Assembly: GCA_965203575.1 (NCBI GenBank) | Contig: OZ241894.1 | Span: 930,001-994,000, forward strand | Length of the DNA stretch: 64,000 nt | DNA from: Aldehydirespirator sp965203575 | GTDB lineage: Bacteria; Actinomycetota; Acidimicrobiia; Acidimicrobiales; Aldehydirespiratoraceae | Direction of reading: 5' to 3' | Shown: piece after piece, positions 42,461 through 50,054 of the stretch | Numbering within the stretch: position 1 is the first letter of the stretch | Layout of the letters: each line of letters opens with the position of its first letter | Made by a program: the position numbers and the translations under genes | Notes under the pieces: generated by a model | Told to the model about the DNA's origin: nothing | The model's input: the letters and a program-made list of their open reading frames with translations, nothing else | The model's database searches: none

Positions 42461-45310
42461 GTGCATCACGCTGAAACTGCCGATTCCTCCTCCAAGTATC
42501 TCGATCCTGAGCAACGGGCCCGGATAGCGATCGACGACCAGCTCAAGGCGTGCGGCTGGGTGGTGCAGGACTACAAGCACGCTGCGGTGGCCGCAGCGCA
42601 GGGGGTGGCCGTGCGGGAGGTCCCCACTGACGCGGGGCCGGCTGACTATGTGCTGTTCGTGGATCGCCAGGCGGTGGGTGTGATCGAGGCCAAGAAGGCG
42701 GGCACCACTCTCACCGGAGTCGAACCCCAGACTCGCAAGTATCAGGTCTCCTCGCCCGACTGGGTGCCCACGTTCCAGGTGGACGGAGCATTGCCGTTCG
42801 GCTACGAGTCCACAGGAACCGAGACCCGCTTCACCTGCGGGCTCGACCCGATTCCGGCCAGCCGGAGGGTGTTCACCTTCCACCGACCCGAGATGCTGGC
42901 CCACTGGGTTGACGAGCATGTGCGCCTGGGCGGATACACCACGCTGAGAGCCGGCCTGCAGTTGCTGCCTGAACTGGAGTCCGAAGCGCCGGGGCTGTGG
43001 CCGGCGCAAGCCGAGGCCATCCGCAACCTGGAGGAGTCGCTGCGGGAGAACCGCCTCCGGGCGCTGATCCAGATGGCCACCGGGGCGGGTAAGACCTTCA
43101 CCGCCGCCAACGTCTGCTACCGGCTGGTGCGCCACGCCGGTGCCCGCCGGATCCTGTTCCTGGTGGACCGGGCCAACCTCGGCCGCCAGGCGGTGAGGGA
43201 GTTCGAGGGCTTCACCGTCCCCGACGATCCTCGCAAGTTCACCGAGCTGTACAACGTCCGCCGGCTCGCTTCGTCTCAGCTCAACATGGCCGGCGAGGCC
43301 GCCACCAAGGTGCACGTAAGCACCATCCAACGGCTGTATTCGATCCTGCGGGGCGACGAGGACTTCGACGAAAGCCTCGACGAGAGCACTGGCTTCGAGA
43401 TGGCACCCGACCAGCCGGTGGAGGTGTCCTACAACCCGAAGGTGCCGATCGAGTCCTACGACTTGATCATCGTCGACGAGTGTCACCGGTCGATCTACGG
43501 GGTGTGGCGTCAGGTGCTGGAGTACTTCGACGCCTTCCTGGTGGGGCTCACGGCCACGCCGGGCATTCAGACCTTCGCATTCTTCGAGCAGAACATGGTG
43601 ATGGAGTACGGCCACGAGCAGGCGGTGGCCGACCGGGTGAACGTGGACTTCGACGTGTTCCGCATCCGCACCGAGATCACCGAGTCCGGCGGCACGGTCC
43701 CGGCCGACTTCGTTACGGAGTTTCGCGACCGCGAGACCCGCCAGCTCCGGTTGGAGAAGGTCGACGAGGACATCGACTACAGCGCGGCTGAACTGGACCA
43801 CAAGGTGGTGGCCCCAGACCAGATCCGAACCGTTGTGCGGACCCTGCGGGACTCGCTGCCCGTGATCTTCGACGACCGGGAGCGCCGACCGGACGACCTC
43901 CTGCGGCATGTCCCCAAGACGCTGATCTTCGCCAAGGACGACAGCCACGCCGACGACATCGTGCAGGTCGTGCGCCAGGAGTTCGGCCTCAGCAACAAGG
44001 GCGCGGTGAAGATCACCTACCGCTCCGGCGACTCCGGCAACAAGCCCGAGGATCTGCTCCAGCAGTTCCGCACCAACTACCCGACCCGCATAGCGGTGAC
44101 GGTTGACATGATCGCCACCGGCACCGACGTGAAGCCCATCGAGTGCGTGGTGTTCATGCGCATGGTGCGCAGCCGCAACTTCTTCGAGCAGATGAAGGGC
44201 CGCGGCGTGCGGGTGATCGACGAGAACGATTTGCGGGCGGTGACCCCCGACGCCAAGGTCAAGGACCGTTTCGTGATCGTGGACGCGGTGGGCGTCACCG
44301 ACGCCGGCCTGCACGACACAGTGCCGCTAGAGCGCAAGAAGGGCGTGAGCTTTGACCGGCTGCTGAACCAAGTCGGGCTCGGTTCCACGGACGAGGCGGT
44401 CGTGTCGTCGGTGGCATCGCGCTTGGCCCGCCTGAATCGGCGCATCACCGCCGAGGACCGGGCCGCCGTGGAGCAGGTGGCCGGGGTTGCCCTGGATGAC
44501 CTGGTCCGTCAGATTACCGACGCCCTGAACCCCGACCGCCAGCACGAAGAGGCCGCCGCCGAGCACGACACAGAAGACCCGACGCCTGATCAGGTGAAGG
44601 CCACCGGCACGCGTTTGATCGCGGAGGCAGTGCAGCCCATCGCCGGAAACGCCGAGCTGCGCGAGAAGCTGATCGACGTGCGCCGCAGCTACGAGCAGGT
44701 GATCGACGAGGCATCGAAGGACAGAGTGATCGCCGGCGAGTACTCGAAGGACGCCGCCGACCGAGCCCGGGCCCAGACCGACTCATTCCGCCAGTTCATC
44801 GAAGACAACAAAGACGAGATCACCGCTCTACAGATCCTCTACAGCCAGCCCTACTCAGGCGGGCTCACCTACACCGACATCAAGGAACTCGCCCAAGCCA
44901 TAGGCCGCCCGCCCCACCGCTGGACACCCGAAGCCCTGTGGAAGGCCTACGAGACCCTCGACGCCTCCAAGGTCAAAGGCTCCGGCCACCGCGTCAGCAC
45001 CGACCTGGTGAGCCTCGTCCGCCACGCACTGGGCCACACCGACGAACTGATCGCCTACCCGGACCTCGTGAACGAACGCTTCGAAGCCTGGCTACACCAA
45101 CAGCAGGCACTTGGCCGCCAATTCTCCGAGGAGCAGACCGCCTACCTCCACCTGATCAAGGAACACGTAGCCGGGGCCCTCAAGATCGTGCCCGCAGACC
45201 TGCAGAACCCACCCTTCAGCACCCACGGCGGCCTAGGCAAAGCCCACCAACTCTTCGGCAACGACCTCAACCCCCTGCTCGAAGAGCTGACCCTCGCCCT
45301 AGCCGCATGA
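42461..45310 (+). CDS. hsdR: Type I restriction enzyme R subunit (HsdR)
   Basis: 949 residues. N-terminal RecB-like nuclease: D62 in GPADYVLF and E76-A-K78 in VGVIEAKK. SF2 translocase: ATGAGKTFTAANV (Walker A), IIVDECHRS (DECH), LTATP, and MIATGTDVKPIECVVFMR...MKGRGVRVID (motifs V-VI). The C-terminal helical region assembles with M and S. It translocates DNA and cuts at a distance from unmodified sites. GTG start. The last bases (45264-45314) recur just before hsdS. Its base composition is GC-rich, unlike the genes to either side. Confidence 0.95.
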   Translation: MHHAETADSSSKYLDPEQRARIAIDDQLKACGWVVQDYKHAAVAAAQGVAVREVPTDAGPADYVLFVDRQAVGVIEAKKAGTTLTGVEPQTRKYQVSSPDWVPTFQVDGALPFGYESTGTETRFTCGLDPIPASRRVFTFHRPEMLAHWVDEHVRLGGYTTLRAGLQLLPELESEAPGLWPAQAEAIRNLEESLRENRLRALIQMATGAGKTFTAANVCYRLVRHAGARRILFLVDRANLGRQAVREFEGFTVPDDPRKFTELYNVRRLASSQLNMAGEAATKVHVSTIQRLYSILRGDEDFDESLDESTGFEMAPDQPVEVSYNPKVPIESYDLIIVDECHRSIYGVWRQVLEYFDAFLVGLTATPGIQTFAFFEQNMVMEYGHEQAVADRVNVDFDVFRIRTEITESGGTVPADFVTEFRDRETRQLRLEKVDEDIDYSAAELDHKVVAPDQIRTVVRTLRDSLPVIFDDRERRPDDLLRHVPKTLIFAKDDSHADDIVQVVRQEFGLSNKGAVKITYRSGDSGNKPEDLLQQFRTNYPTRIAVTVDMIATGTDVKPIECVVFMRMVRSRNFFEQMKGRGVRVIDENDLRAVTPDAKVKDRFVIVDAVGVTDAGLHDTVPLERKKGVSFDRLLNQVGLGSTDEAVVSSVASRLARLNRRITAEDRAAVEQVAGVALDDLVRQITDALNPDRQHEEAAAEHDTEDPTPDQVKATGTRLIAEAVQPIAGNAELREKLIDVRRSYEQVIDEASKDRVIAGEYSKDAADRARAQTDSFRQFIEDNKDEITALQILYSQPYSGGLTYTDIKELAQAIGRPPHRWTPEALWKAYETLDASKVKGSGHRVSTDLVSLVRHALGHTDELIAYPDLVNERFEAWLHQQQALGRQFSEEQTAYLHLIKEHVAGALKIVPADLQNPPFSTHGGLGKAHQLFGNDLNPLLEELTLALAA

Positions 45311-45314
45311 CCGG
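45264..45314 (+). repeat. 51-bp direct repeat, copy 1 (hsdR 3' end)
   Basis: Spans the last 15 codons of hsdR, the ATGA stop/start, and the next bases. It matches 46148-46198 at 48 of 51 positions. Confidence 0.92.
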
Positions 45315-45378
45315 AGGGTCCCGCGGATGGTGCACTGACAGGTTGCAAAAAGACATATCAAGGCATTAGAGTCACAGT

Positions 45379-45747
45379 GTGAGCGCCACCGCCAACATCG
45401 ACGACAGCACTTCAGCGACTGTCACCGAGCCGCGGCCCTCTGCCGAGTCAGAGGAACCGGCCGCGCCAGCCGCCTCTCGGGCGCCGACGCTCTCGAAGGA
45501 CGAGACAGCCCAGCTCGGCGATGAGATCTACGAGCGCGACATCCGGCCCCAGGTGAAGGAGGCACACCACGGGGAGTACGTGGCCATCGACGTGGACAGT
45601 GGGGCGTGGGCGCTGGCGGACGACCTCCTCGCCGCCGCGAACTCGCTGCGGACCCAGCATCCGCTGGTTGCCGACGTGTGGATGGTGCGGGTCGGTTACC
45701 GGGCCATCCGGCATTTCGGCGGCCGGCCCTTGCGCTCAACCTCATGA
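45379..45747 (+). CDS. Small conserved protein paired with an aspartic protease gene
   Basis: 122 residues. The first 35 are Ser/Ala/Glu/Pro-rich and disordered-looking; the remainder (LSKDETAQLGDEIYERDIRPQV..., GEYVAIDVDSGAWALADDLLAAANSL..., HPLVADVWMVRVGYRAIRHFGG) is a compact alpha/beta unit. Proteins of this look are often found directly before clan AA aspartic proteases in cyanobacteria and actinobacteria; no function is known. The stop overlaps the ATG of the protease (ATGA). The whole pair is inserted between hsdR and hsdS. Confidence 0.65.
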   Translation: MSATANIDDSTSATVTEPRPSAESEEPAAPAASRAPTLSKDETAQLGDEIYERDIRPQVKEAHHGEYVAIDVDSGAWALADDLLAAANSLRTQHPLVADVWMVRVGYRAIRHFGGRPLRSTS

Positions 45748-46121
45748 TCGAAGGCATCGTGAACGCTGACTTGGAAGCCGTTGTCACGGTGCCCGTGAGC
45801 GGCCCGGCAGGCCAGATGCGTATCGTTGAAGCCGTGATCGACACGGGCTACAACGGCCTTCTGACCCTGCCGCCACCAACCGTGCGGCAGTTGGCGCTGC
45901 CTTTCGTGACCAGCGGCCGAGCCACGCTGTCCAATGGAAGCGAGGACGTCTTCGATGTCTACGACGCCACGATCTCGTGGGACGGCGAGGCGACCGACGT
46001 TCTGGTCGACGAGGCGGACACCACGCCTCTGGTGGGAATGGCCCTGTTAGAGAGCAACAGTCTGCATGTGAGCGTCCGCTCTGGTGGCTACGTCCTCATC
46101 GAGGCCACCAGTGCCAACTGA
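45744..46121 (+). CDS. Clan AA (retropepsin-like) aspartic protease
   Basis: 125 residues, single-domain. The active-site motif is AVIDTGYNGLLTLPP (D-T-G), and the flap/second psi-loop is PLVGMALLESNSLHV, so it likely works as a homodimer like retropepsins. Soluble, no signal peptide. Translationally coupled to the preceding small gene. A role in cleaving the partner protein is a reasonable guess but is not shown by the sequence. Confidence 0.8.
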   Translation: MIEGIVNADLEAVVTVPVSGPAGQMRIVEAVIDTGYNGLLTLPPPTVRQLALPFVTSGRATLSNGSEDVFDVYDATISWDGEATDVLVDEADTTPLVGMALLESNSLHVSVRSGGYVLIEATSAN

Positions 46122-46147
46122 CCCGCCCAACACCCCCGCCAGCACCA

Positions 46148-46198
46148 ACCTCAACCCCCTGCTCGAAGAGCTAACCCTGGTCCTAGCCGCATGACCGG
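46148..46198 (+). repeat. 51-bp direct repeat, copy 2 (duplicated hsdR 3' end ahead of hsdS)
   Basis: 48 of 51 positions match the end of hsdR (45264-45314). The ATG in the repeat's ATGA is the actual hsdS start codon here. The copy implies that hsdS once followed hsdR directly by a 4-nt overlap. Confidence 0.92.
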
Positions 46199-47531
46199 CG
46201 ATCTGCCCCCGGGCTGGACCTGGGCGCGGCTCGAGGATCTTGCTGCAACTGAGCCGCGGGCAATCACCGACGGACCCTTTGGCTCGAATCTCAAGACAGC
46301 GCACTACACGGACAGTGGGCCGCGCGTCATCCGGCTCCAGAACATCGGCGACGGCGTCTTCAGACATGACGACGCCCATATCTCCGAGAAACACTACATG
46401 TCGCTCGTCCAACACTCGGTCCAGCAGGGCGACCTGATCGTCGCTTCGCTAGGCGAGACACTTCCGCGCGTATGCCTGGTTCCGAGCTGGGTGCCGCCAG
46501 CAATCGTGAAGGCCGACTGCATCCGAGTCCGGCTACATCCCGAGTTGAACCCCTCGTACATCAACTTCGCACTGCAACGTCCAGACCTCAGGCACCAAAC
46601 AGCTACACAAATCAAGGGCGTCGGACGCCCACGGCTCGGTCTCAGGGGCATCAGGAATCTCTCCGTACCAATGGCACCTCTTCCTGAGCAGAAGCGGATC
46701 GTCGCAGCCATCGAAGAACACTTCTCCCGCCTCAACGTTGCCGAGGCTGTACTCCGCCGCGCGCTTCATATGACTGATGCCCTCAGGTCATCCCTACTGG
46801 CAGCAGCGTTCCACACCGACGGCGATCTGCCTCCCGGCTGGAAGCTCACCGCGATTGGTGACATCGCCGAGGTGCAACTCGGCCGGCAACGGTCGCCACA
46901 GCACCACATGGGCCCCGCCATGCGCCCGTATCTCCGATCTGCCAATGTGACCTGGGACGGCATCTCTCTCGATGATGTCAAAGAGATGAACTTCAATGAC
47001 GCCGACTTCAGGACTTTCAAGCTCGAACCTGGAGACCTCCTCCTGAACGAGGCCTCAGGTACCCCGAACGAAGTCGGCAAACCGGCAATCTGGAATGGCG
47101 AGATCGAGGGCTGCTGCTTCCAGAACACCCTCCTTCGCCTCCGCCCACGCGAACTCGACCTCAAGTACTTGTACTGGTACTGCTACTCGGCGGCCAAGAG
47201 CGGCCGCTTCGGAGAGGCAGGGCGCGGCGTCAACATCCGCCATCTCGGCAAGCGGGGCCTCGCCCAGTTCCCCATACCTGTCGCCCCAACCGAAGAACGA
47301 GGTCGGATCGTTGGACGCCTCGAAGCACAGTTCGAGCAGACGGCGACGTTCGAGCAGTCCGCTCAAGTGACGCTGAACCGGGTGGCACTCCTCCGTCGGT
47401 CGCTTCTCGCCCAGGCATTCGCTGGACAGCTCGTGCCCCAGAATCCGGACGATGAGCCAGCGTCGGTCCTGCTACGGCGGATAGCGACATCCCGTGCAGC
47501 CAAGCCGAAGCGACAGAAGGTCAAGGAGTGA
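46191..47531 (+). CDS. hsdS: Type I restriction enzyme specificity subunit (HsdS)
   Basis: 446 residues with the usual internal duplication. Each half opens with a target-recognition domain (GDLPPGWTWARLEDLA at the start, GDLPPGWKLTAIGDIAEV in the middle) and ends in a conserved long helix (PEQKRIVAAIEEHFSRLNVAEAVL and PTEERGRIVGRLEAQFEQ). It selects a bipartite target sequence for HsdM and HsdR. The C-terminus is basic. The start codon is inside the duplicated hsdR tail. Confidence 0.95.
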   Translation: MTGDLPPGWTWARLEDLAATEPRAITDGPFGSNLKTAHYTDSGPRVIRLQNIGDGVFRHDDAHISEKHYMSLVQHSVQQGDLIVASLGETLPRVCLVPSWVPPAIVKADCIRVRLHPELNPSYINFALQRPDLRHQTATQIKGVGRPRLGLRGIRNLSVPMAPLPEQKRIVAAIEEHFSRLNVAEAVLRRALHMTDALRSSLLAAAFHTDGDLPPGWKLTAIGDIAEVQLGRQRSPQHHMGPAMRPYLRSANVTWDGISLDDVKEMNFNDADFRTFKLEPGDLLLNEASGTPNEVGKPAIWNGEIEGCCFQNTLLRLRPRELDLKYLYWYCYSAAKSGRFGEAGRGVNIRHLGKRGLAQFPIPVAPTEERGRIVGRLEAQFEQTATFEQSAQVTLNRVALLRRSLLAQAFAGQLVPQNPDDEPASVLLRRIATSRAAKPKRQKVKE

Positions 47532-47587
47532 CCATAGATCCGAGAGTGCTCATGCAGAGGCCGCGGGCCGCGGCGATGGGAGCGGCG

Positions 47588-47833
47588 CTACCACCAAGAA
47601 TGGTTCTGTGGCCTGGCCTGCGTGCCACCGGGTCCCTGTTGAGCGCGACCATCAGAGCGCCTGATGGTCGCGCCACCGAGTGCGGGCTTCAGGCGGTAGC
47701 CACCCAACTTGATTCCTACGTCTGCAAGCTGCCGTACCGCCTGACGACTGCGATCAATAGCCGTCGGATCGATGTGGGGAAGGCCTAGAGGCTGACCTGG
47801 CGGAGTCAGATCAGGAGGATCTGACGAGGTCAT
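47588..47833 (-). CDS. Doubtful small ORF between hsdS and hsdM
   Basis: 81 codons. Its only support is an ATGA overlap with the end of the ORF at 47830-48081. The product shows no motif, it has no clear ribosome site, and a 13-bp perfect hairpin lies inside it. Probably not a gene. Confidence 0.2.
   Translation of the reverse strand: MTSSDPPDLTPPGQPLGLPHIDPTAIDRSRQAVRQLADVGIKLGGYRLKPALGGATIRRSDGRAQQGPGGTQARPQNHSWW
47643..47673. terminator. Perfect 13-bp hairpin downstream of hsdS
   Basis: Arms GCGCGACCATCAG (47643-47655) and CTGATGGTCGCGC (47661-47673), loop AGCGC. There is no U-run, as is common for GC-rich actinobacterial terminators. It lies 112 bp past the hsdS stop and probably ends the hsdR-S transcript. 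Confidence 0.5.
47805..47825. repeat. 8-bp hairpin in the hsdS-hsdM gap
   Basis: Arms GTCAGATC (47805-47812) and GATCTGAC (47818-47825) around a 5-nt loop. Role unknown; it sits at the junction of the two doubtful minus-strand ORFs. Confidence 0.4.
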
Positions 47834-48081
47834 TCGATGTTCGTGGGCAAATGTGCGGTCAGGACGCGACGCGCGTCCTCCTCAACGGCCAGCCAGTCTT
47901 GGAGTACCGCCAAGATGTCTGCTTCCTGCGGCGTCGGCGAGGTGTTGTACGAGTCGTAGACGCCCATGAAATCGAACACACGCGCGACTCCGTGCAATGC
48001 TCGCGGCCGGGCGTAGAGGCACGAAGTCCTCGGACTGACTGCGTCGATCATGCTGCGCACCGTACCCGCTCGGCACATCAC
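47830..48081 (-). CDS. Hypothetical small protein in the hsdS-hsdM gap
   Basis: 83 codons, antisense to the RM operon. The C-terminal half (VFDFMGVYDSYNTSPTPQEADILAVLQDWLAVEEDARRVL) has protein-like composition and helix potential; the N-terminal half is less convincing. It could be the remains of a larger gene. The 812-bp gap 47532-48343 otherwise holds only two hairpins and no supported gene. Confidence 0.3.
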   Translation of the reverse strand: MMCRAGTVRSMIDAVSPRTSCLYARPRALHGVARVFDFMGVYDSYNTSPTPQEADILAVLQDWLAVEEDARRVLTAHLPTNIE

Positions 48082-48343
48082 GCACCAACCACGCGACCCA
48101 CCAGCGCCTCACTTACACTCGGATGTGGTCGCCGCCGAGCATTTCGTCGAACTCGAGGTAGATCACGTCAGCCGTCTGCCAGCAGATCCAAGAGCTACTT
48201 GTGGCGCTGGAGACTGCTCTCAACGAATTATGCGACACCGCGGCTGCCCGAGGCGCAGCGGGAGACCGGCCCTCTCCGACCTTGTGCCTGGCGCACGTGC
48301 CGAGACACACGCCATGACGTGACCGGAGCCGTAGCGTGAAGCC

Positions 48344-49804
48344 GTGTCTGGAAACGGCCAGAGGGCGCTGGTGCAGAGGTTGTGGGACTTCTGCGATGTT
48401 CTTCGCGACGACGGGCTGTCCTACGGCGACTACCTGGAGCAGCTCACCTACCTGCTGTTCCTGAAGATGGCCGACGAGCAGCACGAGTTGCTGGGCGGCG
48501 AGCGGGTGGTGCCCATCGAGCACGACTGGCAGTCGCTGCTGAGCCGGACGGGTGCCGAACTCGAAGCCCACTACAGCCAGATCCTCTCTGAGCTGGGGGC
48601 GGGAGACGACATGCTCGGCGTGGTCTTCCACAAGGCCCGCAACCGGATCCAGACCCCGGCCAAGCTGGAGCAGCTCATCAAGGACTTCATCGACAAGCAC
48701 GAGTGGCTCAGCTACGACGCCGACGTCAAGGGCGCCGCCTACGAGGGCCTGATCGAGAAGACCGCCCAAGAAGGAGCCCGCGGCGCGGGCCAGTACTTCA
48801 CGCCGCGGGCGCTGATCTCGGCCGTCGTCGACGTGATGCAGCCCGAGCCCGAGGACCGCATCTGTGATCCGGCCTGCGGCACCGGCGGCTTCTTCCTGGG
48901 TGCCTACCGCTCGATCATCGACCGCTTCACTCCACTCGAACCCGACCAGGCAGCCCACCTGCGCTCCGGTGCCTTCACCGGCTGGGAGATCGCCGACCTG
49001 CCCGCCCGGCTATGCGCAATGAACCTGCTGCTGCACGGCATCGAGAGCCCCGAGTCCAACTCACCGGTCCATGTGGACGACGCGCTCCGCGCCGATCCCG
49101 GCGAGCGCTTCGACATGGTCCTGACCAATCCGCCCTTCGGTCGGTCGTCGTCGGACAGCTACGAGCGCGACGATTTCTGGGCCACCACCCGCAACAAACA
49201 ACTCAACTTCGTGCAACACATCGTCGGCCTACTCAAGGTCGGCGGAACGGCAGCTGTAGTGGTGCCCGACAACGTGCTCTTCGAGGCCGGCGCGGGAGAG
49301 ACGATCCGCCGCCGGCTGCTGCACGACTGCGAGGTCCACACCCTGCTGCGCCTGCCGACAGGGATCTTCTACGCCCAGGGCGTGAAGGCCAACGTGCTGT
49401 TCTTCCGCCGCCGCGAGGGCGCCGAGCAGGCCTGGACCAGGGAGCTGTGGGTCTACGACCTGCGCACCAACAAGCACTTCACCCTCAAGCAGAACCCGCT
49501 CACCAGAGACGACCTCGACGACTTCGTGGCCTGTTACAACCCGGCCGACCGCCACCAGCGCCAAGAATCCGAACGCTTCAAGCGCTACACCTACGACGAG
49601 CTGCTTGCCCGCGACAAGGTCAGCCTCGACCTCTTCTGGCTCCGCGACGAGAGCCTGGAGGACATCGACAACCTCCCGCCCCCAGCCGTCCTAGCCGCCG
49701 AGATAGCCGAAGACCTCCAGTCCGCCCTAGCCGAAATCCAAGCCCTCACTGAAGCGCTTTCTGTCACAGCCATGGATCAGGGGATTTCGTCTCGCGATGC
49801 TTGA
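48344..49804 (+). CDS. hsdM: Type I restriction-modification N6-adenine methyltransferase (HsdM)
   Basis: 486 residues. N-terminal helical domain VQRLWDFCDVLRDDGLSYGDYLEQLTYLLFLKMADE; methylase core with GQYFTPRALISAVV, AdoMet motif I DPACGTGGFF and catalytic motif TNPPFG (NPPF). It methylates adenine in the HsdS target. GTG start. The gene is separated from hsdS by 812 bp, unlike the usual tight hsdM-S pair, so it likely has its own promoter. Confidence 0.95.
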   Translation: MSGNGQRALVQRLWDFCDVLRDDGLSYGDYLEQLTYLLFLKMADEQHELLGGERVVPIEHDWQSLLSRTGAELEAHYSQILSELGAGDDMLGVVFHKARNRIQTPAKLEQLIKDFIDKHEWLSYDADVKGAAYEGLIEKTAQEGARGAGQYFTPRALISAVVDVMQPEPEDRICDPACGTGGFFLGAYRSIIDRFTPLEPDQAAHLRSGAFTGWEIADLPARLCAMNLLLHGIESPESNSPVHVDDALRADPGERFDMVLTNPPFGRSSSDSYERDDFWATTRNKQLNFVQHIVGLLKVGGTAAVVVPDNVLFEAGAGETIRRRLLHDCEVHTLLRLPTGIFYAQGVKANVLFFRRREGAEQAWTRELWVYDLRTNKHFTLKQNPLTRDDLDDFVACYNPADRHQRQESERFKRYTYDELLARDKVSLDLFWLRDESLEDIDNLPPPAVLAAEIAEDLQSALAEIQALTEALSVTAMDQGISSRDA

Positions 49805-49880
49805 TCCCCCATCCTCAGTTCGGTAGAAACTCATTACATGTCAGCTACAGGCCACCTGACGGCGGTGCTAGGCCCAGCGA

Positions 49881-49908
49881 TTGGGTGGCAGTCGCGCCCT
49901 GATAGGAT
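49881..49908 (+). promoter_or_regulatory. Candidate promoter for the ATPase-unknown-methylase operon
   Basis: TTGGGT (49881-49886), a 16-bp spacer, then TAGGAT (49903-49908), a fair sigma-70-type match 146 bp before the ATPase start. The 250-bp gap after hsdM holds no gene. Prediction from consensus only. Confidence 0.3.
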
Positions 49909-50054
49909 GACCGACAGCGGCAGGCTCGGCGGCAACCACCACTCCAGCCTTCGTTCGTCGTTGTCACACGGCATCACTACCGTCTGGGCACGGCATGACG
50001 CTGTATCTTCATGCAACTCGATCCCGCGCATCGCCTACGACGGAGGCAGCTCAT

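Noticed and set aside
42446..44314. 622-codon minus-strand frame over hsdR
   Set aside because: HsdR motifs prove the plus strand; the reading is Val/His/Leu-rich noise.
47528..47788. Plus-strand ORF after hsdS
   Set aside because: Reads through the 13-bp hairpin, no motif and poor codon use.
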